A stretch of DNA of 17,905 nt from Cristatella mucedo (taxonomy: Eukaryota; Bryozoa; Phylactolaemata; Cristatellidae), in the NCBI GenBank assembly GCA_009760855.2, contig WPIO01000619.1, forward strand, positions 1 through 17,905, given 5' to 3'. Under the pieces are notes generated by a model. The model was not told the origin of the DNA, ran no database searches, and saw only the letters and a program-made list of their open reading frames with translations. Below are positions 8,291 to 17,568 of this stretch, piece by piece (within the stretch, counting starts at the first letter, position 1; each line of letters starts with the position of its first letter). Both the position numbers and the translations under genes were made by a program.

Positions 8291-8790
8291 TGTCTCTCTC
8301 TCTAACTCTAGCTCTAGCTCTCCCCATAACTCTAGCTCTCTCCCTAACTCTCTCTAACACTAGCTCTCTGACTCTAACTCTAGCTCTGTGACTCTTACTC
8401 TAGCTCTCTGACTCTAACTCTAGCTCTCTGACTCTAACTCTAGCTCTCTCTCTAACACCAGCTCTCTGACTCTAACTCGACCTTTCTCTCTGACTCTAAC
8501 TTTGGCTCTCTGACTGACTCTAGCTCTCTCTCTCTCTGACTCTAACTTTAGCTCTCTCTGACTGACTCTAGCTCTCTCTCTGACTCTAGCTCTCTCTGAC
8601 TCTAACTCTCTCTCTCTCTGACTCTAACTCTCTCTCTCTGACTCTAACTCTAGCTCTAGCTCTCCTAATCTAACTCTCTCTCCCTAACTCTATCTCTCTC
8701 TCTATCTCTCTCGCTAACTCTCTCTCTGACTCTAACTCTAGCTCTCTCTCTAACACTAGATCTCTGACTCTAACTCTCTCTCTCTAACTC

Positions 8791-10492
8791 TATATCTATG
8801 ACTCTGACCCTCCCTCTGACTCTCCACCTAACTCTAGTTCTCTCTCTCTCTAGCTATCTATCTTACTCTAGCTCTAACTCTAACTCTCCCTATGACTCTC
8901 CCCCTCTCTCTCTCTCTCTCCCTAACTCTATCTCTCTCTCTCTAACTCTAGCTCTAGCTCTCTTAATCTAACTCTCTCTCTATCTCTCTCTATAACTCTC
9001 TTAATCTAACTCTCTCTCTATCTCTCTCTCTAACTCTCTCTCTGACTCTCTTCCTAACTCTCTCTCTGACTCTATCTCTATCTCTCTAACTCTCTCTCTG
9101 ACTCTCCCCCTAACTCTATCTCTCTCTCTATCTCTCTCTCTAACTCTCGCTCTCTCTAACTCTATATCTATGACTCTGACCCTCCCTCTGACTCTCCACC
9201 TAACTCTAGTTCTCTCTCTCTAGATATCTATCTTACTCTAGCTCTAACTCTAACTCTCCCTGTGACTCTCCCCCTAACTCTAGCTCTCTCCCTAACTCTC
9301 TCTCTAACTCTCTCTCTAACTCTCTCTCTCTAACTCTCTCTCTAACTCTCTCTCTCTCTCTCTCTCTCTCTAGCTATCTATCTTACTCTAGCTCTAACTC
9401 TCCCTATGACTCTCTCCCCCTAACTCTATCTCTCACTCTAGCTCTAGCTCTCTTAATCTAACTCTCTCTCTATCCCTCTCTCTATAACTCTCCTAACTCT
9501 CTCTCTAACTCTCTAACTCTCTCTCTGACTCTCCCCCTGACTCTATCTCTCTCGCTAACTCTCTCTCTGACTCTAACACTAGCTCTCTCACTCTAACTCT
9601 AACTCTCTCTAACTCTATATCTATGACTCTGACCTTTCCTCTGACTCTCCACCTAACTCTAGTTCTCTCTCTCTCTAGCTATCTATCTTACTCTAGCTCT
9701 AGCTCTAGCTCTAGATCTCCCCCTAACTCTATCTCTCTCTCTATCTCTCCCTAACTCTCTCTCTCTCTAACTCTATATCTATGACTCTGACCCTCCCTCT
9801 GACTCTCCACCTAACTCTAGTTCTCTCTCTCTCTAGCTATCTATCTTACTCTAGCTCTAACTCTAACTCTCCCTGTGACTCTCCCCCTAACTCTAGCTCT
9901 CTCCCTAACTCTCTCTCTAACTCTCTCTCTCTAACTCTCTCTCTCTCTCTAACTCTCTCTCTAACTCTCTCTCTCTAACTCTCTCTCTCTCTCTCTAACT
10001 CTCTCACTCTACATTTCTGACTCTAATTCTCTCTCTTACTCTAACTTTTTAGCTCTCTGACTGAGTCTAGCTCTCTCTCTGACTCTAACTCTTTCTCTCT
10101 CTGACTCTAACTATCTCTCTCTGACTCTAACTCTGGCTCTCTGACTCTAACTCTAGCTCTCTCTCTAACTCTAACTCTCTCTCTCTAACTCTCTCTCTAA
10201 CTCTCTCTCTAACTCTCTCTCTAACTCTCTCTCTCTAACTCTCTCACTCTAACTCTCTCACTCTAGCTTTCTGACTCTAATTCTCTCTCTGACTCTAACT
10301 TTTTAGCTCTCTGACTGACTCTACACCTAACTCTAGTTCTCTCTCTCTCTAGCTATCTTACTCTAGCTCTAGCTCTAGCTCTCTTAATCTAACTCTTTCT
10401 ATAACTCTCTTAATCTAACTCTCTCTCTAACTCTCTCTCTAACTCTCTCTCTAACACTAGATCTCTGACTCTAACTCTCTCTCTCTAACTCT
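8791..10492 (+). repeat. Higher-order repeat unit H1 (~1702 bp) in the CTCTAA array
   Basis: The marker TATATCTATGACTCTGAC occurs at 8791, 9163, 9616, 9774 and 10493, with spacings 372, 453, 158 and 719. The next unit shows nearly the same series (371, 507, 162, 770). Most markers are followed by TCCCTCTGACTCTCCACC (TTCC-type in the 9616 copy) and then a GCTATCTATCTTACTC-like or GATATCTATCTTACTC-like word. Unique words such as ACATTTCTGA (10011) recur at the expected place in the second unit (11780). Confidence 0.88.
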
Positions 10493-11087
10493 ATATCTAT
10501 GACTCTGACCCTCCCTCTGACTCTCCACCTAACTCTAGTTCTCGCTCTCTAGCTATCTATCTTACTCTAGCTCTAACTCTCCCTATGACTCTCCCCCTAA
10601 CTCTAGCTCTCTCCCTAACTCTATCTCTCTCTCTCTAACTCTAGCTCTAGCTCTCTTAATCTAACTCTCTCTCTATCTCTCTCTATAACTCTCTTAATCT
10701 AACTCTCTCTCTCTCTCTCTAACTCTCTCTCTAACTCTCTCTCTGACTCTCTTCCTAACTCTCTCTCTGACTCTATCTCTATCTCTCTAACTCTCTCTCT
10801 GACTCTCCCCCTAACTCTATCTCTCTCTCTATCTCTCTCTCTAACTCTCTCTCTCTCTAACTCTATATCTATGACTCTGACCCTCCCTCTGACTCTCCAC
10901 CTAACTCTAGTTCTCTCTCTCTAGATATCTATCTTACTCTAGCTCTAACTCTAACTCTCCCTGTGACTCTCCCCCTAACTCTAGCTCTCTCCCTAACTCT
11001 CTCTCTAACTCTCTCTCTAACTCTCTCTCTAACTCTCTCTCTCTAACTCTCTCTCTCTCTCTCTAACTCTCTCTCTCTCTCTCTCTC

Positions 11088-11134
<47 letters not shown>

Positions 11135-11693
11135 TACTCTAGCTCTCTCTAACTCTCCCTATGACTCTCTCCCCCTAACTCTATCTCTCACTCTAGCTCT
11201 AGCTCTCTTAATCTAACTCTCTCTCTATCCCTCTCTCTATAACTCTCCTAACTCTCTCTCTAACTCTCTAACTCTCTCTCTGACTCTCCCCCTGACTCTA
11301 TCTCTCTCGCTAACTCTCTCTCTGACTCTAACACTAGCTCTCTCACTCTAACTCTAACTCTCTCTAACTCTATATCTATGACTCTGACCTTTCCTCTGAC
11401 TCTCCACCTAACTCTAGTTCTCTCTCTCTCTAGCTATCTATCTTACTCTAGCTCTAGCTCTAGCTCTAGATCTCCCCCTAACTCTATCTCTCTCTCTATC
11501 TCTCCCTAACTCTCTCTCTCTCTCTCTAACTCTATATCTATGACTCTGACCCTCCCTCTGACTCTCCACCTAACTCTAGTTCTCTCTCTCTCTAGCTATC
11601 TATCTATCTTACTCTAGCTCTAACTCTAACTCTCCCTGTGACTCTCCCCCTAACTCTAGCTCTCTCCCTAACTCTCTCTCTAACTCTCTCTCT

Positions 11694-11732
<39 letters not shown>

Positions 11733-12302
11733 ACTCTCTCTCTCTCTAACTCTCTCTCTCTCTCTAACTCTCTCACTCTACATTTCTGACTCTAATTCTC
11801 TCTCCTACTCTAACTTTTTAGCTCTCTGACTGAGTCTAGCTCTCTCTCTGACTCTAACTCTTTCTCTCTCTGACTCTAACTATCTCTCTCTGACTCTAAC
11901 TCTGGCTCTCTGACTCTAACTCTAGCTCTCTCTCTAACACTAGCTCTCTAACACTAGCTCTCTAACACCAGCTCTCTGACTCTAACTCGACCTTTCTCTC
12001 TGACTCTAACTTTGGCTCTCTGACTGACTCTAGCTCTCTCTCTCTCTCTGACTCTAACTTTAGCTCTCTGACTGACTCTAGCTCTCTCTCTGACTCTAGC
12101 TCTCTCTGACTCTAACTCTCTCTCTCTCTCTGACTCTAACTCTCTCTCTCTGACTCTAACTCTAGCTCTAGCTCTCCTAATCTAACTCTCTCTCCCTAAC
12201 TCTATCTCTAACTCTATCTCTCTCGCTAACTCTCTCTCTGACTCTAACTCTAGCTCTCTCTCTAACACTAGATCTCTGACTCTCTCTCTCTCTCTCTAAC
12301 TC
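10493..12302 (+). repeat. Higher-order repeat unit H2 (~1810 bp) in the CTCTAA array
   Basis: Markers lie at 10493, 10864, 11371, 11533 and 12303, with spacings 371, 507, 162 and 770. It is about 108 bp longer than H1, mainly through pure CT expansions (for example near 11091-11126 and 11696-11730). A partial third unit begins at 12303 with another marker at 12786, but it is rearranged. Confidence 0.86.
11091..11126 (+). repeat. (CT)n expansion inside unit H2
   Basis: A CT run with one CACT interruption near 11099. H1 has a shorter CT tract at the equivalent position near 9350-9371. Confidence 0.9.
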
Positions 12303-12548
12303 TATATCTATGACTCTGACCCTGACTCTCTCTAACTCTAGTTCTCTCTCTCTCTAGCTATCTATCTTACTCTAGCTCTCTCCCTAACTCTAGCTAACTC
12401 TCTAGCTCTATCTCTACTCTCTCTCTCTCTCTCCCTAACTCTAATCTAACTCTCTCTCTCTCTCTCTCTACTCTCTCTCTAGACTCTCTTCTAACTCTCT
12501 CCCTGACTCTATCTCTCTCGCTAACTCTCTCTCTAACTCTAACTCTAA

Positions 12549-12579
<31 letters not shown>

Positions 12580-12745
12580 TAACTCTAGCTCTAGCTCTCT
12601 TAATCTAACTCTCTCTCTATCTCTCTCTATAACTCTCTTAATCTAACTCTCTCTCTATCTCTCTCTCTAACTCTCTCTCTAACTCTCTCTCTGACTCTCT
12701 CTCTATCTCTCTCTCTCTCTCTCTCTATCTCTCTCCCTATCTCTC

Positions 12746-12780
<35 letters not shown>

Positions 12781-12868
12781 AACTCTATATCTATGACTCT
12801 GACCCTCCCTCTGACTCTCCACCTAACTCTAGTTCTCTCTCTCTAGATATCTATCTTACTCTAGCTCT

Positions 12869-12967
12869 GCTTTAACTCTGCTTTAACTCTGCTTTAACTC
12901 TGCTTTAACTCTGCTTTAACTCTGCTTTAACTCTGCTTTAACTCTGCTTTAACTCTGCTTTAACTCT
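12869..12967 (+). repeat. 11-bp perfect tandem repeat, GCTTTAACTCT x9
   Basis: Nine consecutive identical 11-bp units start at 12869 and then every 11 bases through 12957. No differences are seen between units, unlike the surrounding degenerate array, so the run looks recently expanded or homogenised. Confidence 0.97.
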
Positions 12968-13115
12968 AAGCTCTAACACTAGCTCTCTGTCTCTAACTCT
13001 ATCTCTGACTATATCTCTGACTCTATCTTTTCCTCTCTGAGCTCTCTTTCTGACTCCAAGCTCGCACTCTAAACTCTCGCGCTCTAGCTCTATCTGTAAC
13101 ACTAGCTCTCTCTGT
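12968..13115 (+). repeat. Degenerate right edge of the CTCTAA array
   Basis: Decaying CTCTAACT-type words with a few CG-containing words (GCTCGCACTC, CTCTCGCGCTC). It ends at CTCTCTGT immediately before the AACTCTTAGG start of copy B, and so marks the period boundary. Confidence 0.85.
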
Positions 13116-13339
13116 AACTCTTAGGATTTTCATTTTCTTATATAGTCGTACTTTTCATGAACGTTAAAAATAAGTGTCTATTTTTTTTTTTGGGGAGATA
13201 ATTTCCTTGTGACAACGGTGGTTTGAAGGAACTACCAGCTTCTATCTCTTGCTCTATCCTCTATCAAATTATATATATATATATCTGTAAAATTTATATA
13301 TTATATTAAATATCTTTTCTGTTTCTCGCTCCTTATAGG
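13116..13339 (+). repeat. AT-rich spacer S1, copy B
   Basis: Counterpart of 1-235, with TTAGGATTTTCATTTTCTTA, GATAATTTCCTTGTGACAAC, GAACTACCAGCTTCTATC and a TA tract at about 13269-13282. An 11-base T run at 13181-13191 stands where copy A has ATTTTCTTTTAGCA. Confidence 0.85.
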
Positions 13340-14234
13340 TCGCTCGTCTGTGCGAAGTCGCTTGTCGCTAGTCGCTATCGCTAGTCTACGGCGGTCTCCC
13401 TTCAGCAGTCTCTCGCTGGCGGTCTCTCACTAGCGGTATGTAGCTGGCGGTGTCGTTCTGGCAATCTCTCTCTGGCGGTGTCTCGCTAGCGGTGTCTCGC
13501 TAGCGGTGTCTCGCTAGCGGTGTCTCGCTAGCGGTGTCTCGCTAGCGGTGTCTCGCTAGCGGTCTCTCGCTAGCGGTCTCTCGCTAGCGGTCTCTCGCTA
13601 GCGGTCTCTCGCTAGTGGTCTCTCGCTTGCGGTGTCTCGCTTGCGGTGTCTCGCTTGCGGTCTCTCGCTAGCGGTCTATCGCTAGCGGTCTCTCGTTTGC
13701 GGTCTCTCGTTTGCGGTCTCTCGCTTGCGGTATCTCGCTTGCGGTATGGCAGTCTCTTTTTAACGGTCTCTCGCTAGTGGTCATTCGCGGGCGGACTCTC
13801 TCTAGCGGTCTGGCAGTCTCTCTTTCATGGTTTCTCACTAGCGGTCTCTCGTTTGCAGTATCTCGCTGGCCGTTTTTTCTTACGGTCTCATTATGGCGGT
13901 CTGGCGGTTCCTTTTTCATGGTATCTCGCTAGCGGCCTGGCGCTAGCGGGCTAGCGGTATCTCTGTACCGGTCTGTAGCAACTGGTCTCTCGCTAGCGGT
14001 CATTCGCGGGCCGTCCCTCTCTGGCGGTCTCTTTAACGGATTCTCGCTAGCGGCCTCTCGCTGGCGGTCATTCGCAGGCAGTCACTCACTCTGGCGGACT
14101 CTTACCGGCGGTTTCTCGTTGACATGCTCTGGCTGGCGGTCTCTTGCCGTCGGTCTCTCGCCACCAGTCTGGCGGCCTCACGCTTGCGGTCTCCCACTGA
14201 CAGTATGCAGCTGGTGGTCTGTCTCTTGTGGCCT
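13340..14234 (+). repeat. 14-bp minisatellite block M1, copy B
   Basis: Counterpart of 236-1040 and much more regular. It contains the exact in-phase run at 13477-13742 and continues as degenerate GCTAGCGG, CTGGCGGTC and GGTCATTCGCGGG words. The reading frames through it also occur in copy A but are broken differently there, as expected for non-coding repeats. Confidence 0.92.
13477..13742 (+). repeat. In-phase run of nineteen 14-bp units
   Basis: Units start at 13477 and every 14 bases to 13729. Six are GGTGTCTCGCTAGC, followed by GGTCTCTCGCTAGC units, then GCTTGC-ending and GTTTGC-ending variants, and GGTATCTCGCTTGC last. Variants occur in runs of neighbours, which fits local unequal exchange or slippage. 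The corresponding part of copy A (about 356-560) is out of phase and garbled. Confidence 0.97.
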
Positions 14235-14296
14235 CTATCCGTGTTTACGTGCATAGTCGTTTAGGTCATAGGTCGGCCGAGCTGACACTAAGTTTA
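14235..14296 (+). repeat. Conserved junction element J1, copy B
   Basis: CTATCCGTGTTTACGTGCAT, GTCGTTTAGGTCATAGGTCG, GCCGAGCTGACACTAAG: the same landmarks as J1 of copy A, and cleaner. Confidence 0.82.
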
Positions 14297-14570
14297 GGAT
14301 TTTCCTTTTCTTATATAGACGTATTTTTCACGGAGGTAAGAAATAAATGTTTATTGTTTTTAGCAGGAAAGATAATTTCCTTGTGATAAGGGTGGTTTAA
14401 AGGAACTACCAGCTTCTATCACTTGTTCTATCTACTACTATTTTATTATATATATATTATATATAGATATATAAATATATATATATATATATAATATATT
14501 TATTTAATATATTAAATATTATATCTTCTTCTGTCACTCGCTCCTTGTTATAGGTCGCTAGCCTCTATAA
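14297..14570 (+). repeat. AT-rich spacer S2 with TA microsatellite, copy B
   Basis: Counterpart of 1111-1372, with the TA-rich tract at about 14446-14515. GATAATTTCCTTGTGATAAG and GGAACTACCAGCTTCTATC are preserved. Confidence 0.82.
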
Positions 14571-14832
14571 ATTCGCTCGTCGCTCGTCACAATCGCTAGT
14601 CGACGGCGGTTTCTCTTCGGCAGTCTCTCGCTGGCGGTCTCTCACTGGCGGTATGTAGCTGGCGGCTTGTAGCTGGCGGTATGTAGCTGGCGGCTTGTAG
14701 TTGGCGGTATGTAGCTGGCGGCGTCTTTCTGGCCGTCTTTCTGTGGCAGTCTCTCTCTGGCGGTCTCACGGTCTCTTGCTAGCGGCCTCGCGCGTGCGGT
14801 ATCTCGCTCGCAGTATGGAGGTCTCTATTTTA
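14571..14832 (+). repeat. 14-bp minisatellite block M2, left part, copy B
   Basis: Counterpart of 1373-1640, with the same alternation of GGTATGTAGCTGGC and GGCTTGTAGCTGGC units and the same order of variants, including GGCTTGTAGTTGGC. This shows the unit order was fixed before the 13.1-kb duplication. Confidence 0.9.
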
Positions 14833-15115
14833 CGCAACGACATCTTCTCCGACTGCCGACTATGGCACGTCTTTTTCAGTGGTTCTGAACTGCTACTTCT
14901 ATGCTACTCACTACCTCAACTGCTCTCCTAACTCTGCTATGCTTCCCACTTTCTGTTTGTTGCGTGAGACGAAGTCTATTGGCTACCGAATGCGTACCGA
15001 AAGCCGCTTAGGCTGTGAGTGCGCTAAACAAAACTCTCCTGCGTAACACCCACCTGGTCTTTATGACTTTGTGGTCACCGACGGAGATATATTACATTAC
15101 ATTACATTACATTTA
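14833..15115 (+). mobile_element. Candidate short interspersed insertion with (TTACA)n tail, copy B
   Basis: Counterpart of 1641-1921, about 283 bp, with the same left edge (CGCAACGACATC) and a longer, cleaner TTACA tail at 15091-15115. Differences from copy A are mostly small indels and A/G changes. The shared position in both copies means one insertion event followed by duplication. No family, internal promoter or target-site duplication was recognised. Confidence 0.55.
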
Positions 15116-15259
15116 ATGGTCACTCGCTAGTGGTCTCTCGCTAGCAGTCATTCGCGGGCCGTCTCTCTCTCTCTCTCTGGCGGTCTCTCTCTGGAGGTCT
15201 TGTAGTATTTCTTTAACGTTTTTTTTTTGCTTGCTCTCTCTCGCTTGCGGTCTCTTCCT

Positions 15260-15337
<78 letters not shown>

Positions 15338-15621
15338 CGGTATCACTATAGCAGTCTGGCGGTCCCTTTTTCACGGTCTCTTGCTAGCGGTCTCTTGCTA
15401 TCGGTCTGGGCGGTACCTCTTTTATGGTCTCTCGCTAGCTCTCTCTCGCTGGCGGTGATTCGCGGGCAGTCACTCTCTATAGCGGTCTCTTACTGGCAGT
15501 TACTCTTAAGCAGGCTCTGGCTGGCGGTCTCTTGCCGTCGGTCTCTCGCTAGCAGTCTGGCGGCTTCTCGCTTGCCGTCTCTCACTGAAGGTATGTAGCT
15601 TGTGGTCTATCTCTTCCGGTT
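15116..15621 (+). repeat. 14-bp minisatellite block M2, right part, copy B
   Basis: Counterpart of 1922-2430. It begins TGGTCACTCGCTAGTGG and contains a short CT run near 15162-15177 and the long pure CT tract at 15262-15335. It carries a ten-base T run at 15219-15228 where copy A reads GTTTTTCGCTAGCGG. Confidence 0.85.
15262..15335 (+). repeat. (CT)n microsatellite, 37 units
   Basis: An uninterrupted CT run of about 74 bp, orthologous to 2074-2137. Confidence 0.96.
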
Positions 15622-15680
15622 TCTATCTGTGTTTACTTGCATGGTCATTTAGGTCATACGTCGGCCGAGCTGACACTAAG
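15622..15680 (+). repeat. Conserved junction element J2, copy B
   Basis: CTATCTGTGTTTACTTGCAT, GGTCATTTAGGTCATACGTC, GGCCGAGCTGACACTAAG: the same landmarks as the other three junctions. Confidence 0.82.
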
Positions 15681-15852
15681 TTTAGGATTTTTACTTTCTT
15701 AAATTGAAGGCTTTACGAAGGCAAAAAATTTTTTTTTTTTTTTTTTTCAGCAGGAAAGAGAATTTCCTTGTGATGATTACCAATAGTTTGAAAGAACTAC
15801 CAGCTTATATCTCTTGTTCTATATTCTAACATATATATATATATATAATTTA

Positions 15853-15893
<41 letters not shown>

Positions 15894-15972
15894 TACATAT
15901 TACTGCTTCCTTCGACACTAGCTTATTGTTATAGGTCACTCACCACTATAAGGTCGTTCGTCGCTATCGCTA
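15681..15972 (+). repeat. AT-rich spacer S3 with TA microsatellites, copy B
   Basis: Counterpart of 2491-2743, about 36 bp longer because of a 19-base T run at 15729-15747 and a longer TA tract at about 15858-15890. It keeps AATTTCCTTGTGATGATTAC and GAAAGAACTACCAGCTTATA. Confidence 0.83.
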
Positions 15973-17294
15973 GTCGACGGCGGTCTGTTGACCCAATGGT
16001 AGATCTTTCAAACAGCAGGTGTTGCAGGAAACTTATACCGCTGATAAAACTTTTTAGGCGTCTTTTTTTCTTCCAGAAATCTATATCCTTTAGTGGTATA
16101 AGTCTCAAAGGGTACTTCGTTAACCGCTGGTACATCTTTTAAACCGCCGGCTTTTCGAGTAAGTTATCTTCCCTGCACAAACCATTTACGCGTCTTGTCT
16201 TCCATCAACGCATATTAATTGTCCTAATAAATAATTCATTACCACTCTGGTAGATGCGTTAAACCGCAGGCGTTTCAGGTTACTTATCTGCCCTGCTGAA
16301 ACTATTTTCGCCCCGTGTTTCTTCCAGAAAGATATATCCTTTAGTGTTAAGATTACTTAAGAAATACTCCGTTATCCTGCTGGTAGATCCGTCAAACCGC
16401 CGTAGTTCCGAGTAAGTTATTTGCCCTGCTGAAACCATTTACGCATCTTTTCTTTCGGAAATATACATCCTTTAGTGTTTAAATTAGTCTCAATAAATAC
16501 TTCGATATCATGCTGGTAGAATCATCAAAACATCAGCGTTCCGAGTAAGTTGTTTACCCCGCTAACACTATTTACGCGTCCGGAAATATATATCCTTTAG
16601 TTGTATACATAGTCTCATTAAATATTGTATCTTACATATGGTACTCTATAACCACTGGCGTTTCGAGTAAGTTATCTTCCCTCCTTAAACCATTTACGCG
16701 TTCTTTTCTTCTAGAACTGTATATCCTTAAGCGATAACTATTGTGTCAAAAAGTGATTTATTAGCCCGCTGGCCGATGCAACAAAGCGCAGGCGTTCTTC
16801 CCTGCTAAGACTTGTTATGGTTACTTTGTTTTATTGGAAGTATATATCCTTAATCATTATTCATTAATTTAAATAATACATGTCATTATTTTCAATTATT
16901 ACTTCGCTATCCCGCTGTTGGAACCTGTAAACCGCCGGCCTTCTTAGTAAGTTATCTACACTGTTCAAACCATTTACGCGTCTTTTCCTCCGGAGCAATA
17001 TATCCATGATTTCTTTACATAGGCTTATTGAATAATTTATTATTTTACTAGAAGGATCTTTGACCGCAGGCATTACGAGTAAGTAATCTACTAATAAAAC
17101 CATTTACTCGTTCTTTTTTTTTTTTTTTTTCCTTAATTGTTATAACAAATCTCTTGAAGTGATGATTATCCTACTGGTAATACCTTCCACCCACAGGCAT
17201 TTTGAAGGAGTTATCTCTTCTAATAAAACCATTGACGCGCCTTTTTTAAATATATATCCTTTACCTTTATAAATCCTCTCATATAATAATTTAA
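15973..17294 (+). repeat. Ten-unit divergent satellite of 120-135 bp, copy B
   Basis: Counterpart of 2744-4063. Anchors related to AAACCATTTACGCG lie near 16046, 16181, 16301, 16434, 16567, 16689, 16807, 16969, 17099 and 17228. Unit order and the one long (about 160 bp) unit match copy A. A 17-base T run at 17114-17130 replaces mixed sequence found in copy A. Short minus-strand frames across this block do not correspond to anything recognisable and are not called. Confidence 0.9.
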
Positions 17295-17520
17295 GTTCCC
17301 GCTCTCTGTGTTTCTCGTTCTTACCATCTCGCCCTCTCCTGCTCTCTTCCACTCACTTTTAACCTCACTTGCTCTTTTATTCGCTCCCGCTACTCCTTTC
17401 TCTCTTGGTATTCTCTGTCTCTCGCTCTTTCTCACTCGCCTTCTATTATTCACTGTATCTCACTCTCTCTCTCTCACTCCTACTCTCTCGCTCTCTCGCC
17501 CTCTCATTCTCTCGCTTTCC

Positions 17521-17568
<48 letters not shown>

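Larger units (their letters stand above)
8291..12868 (+). repeat. CTCTAACT / CTCTAGCT / CTCTGACT satellite array
   Basis: About 4.6 kb built almost wholly from CTCT followed by AACT, AGCT, GACT or ATCT, mixed with plain CT runs. The complementary strand reads as TTAGAG-like purine-rich words. G on the + strand is confined mostly to AGCT and GACT contexts. The array is organised into longer repeats (separate entries). TAA and TAG within the unit limit + strand reading frames, and no gene is supported. Confidence 0.93.

Noticed and set aside
1-13115. Ribosomal DNA intergenic spacer
   Set aside because: A complete 13.1-kb period contains no 18S, 5.8S, 28S or 5S sequence that I could recognise.
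15929-16135. Minus-strand 68-codon frame in spacer/satellite DNA
   Set aside because: Not preserved in copy A and composed of satellite sequence; no recognisable motif.
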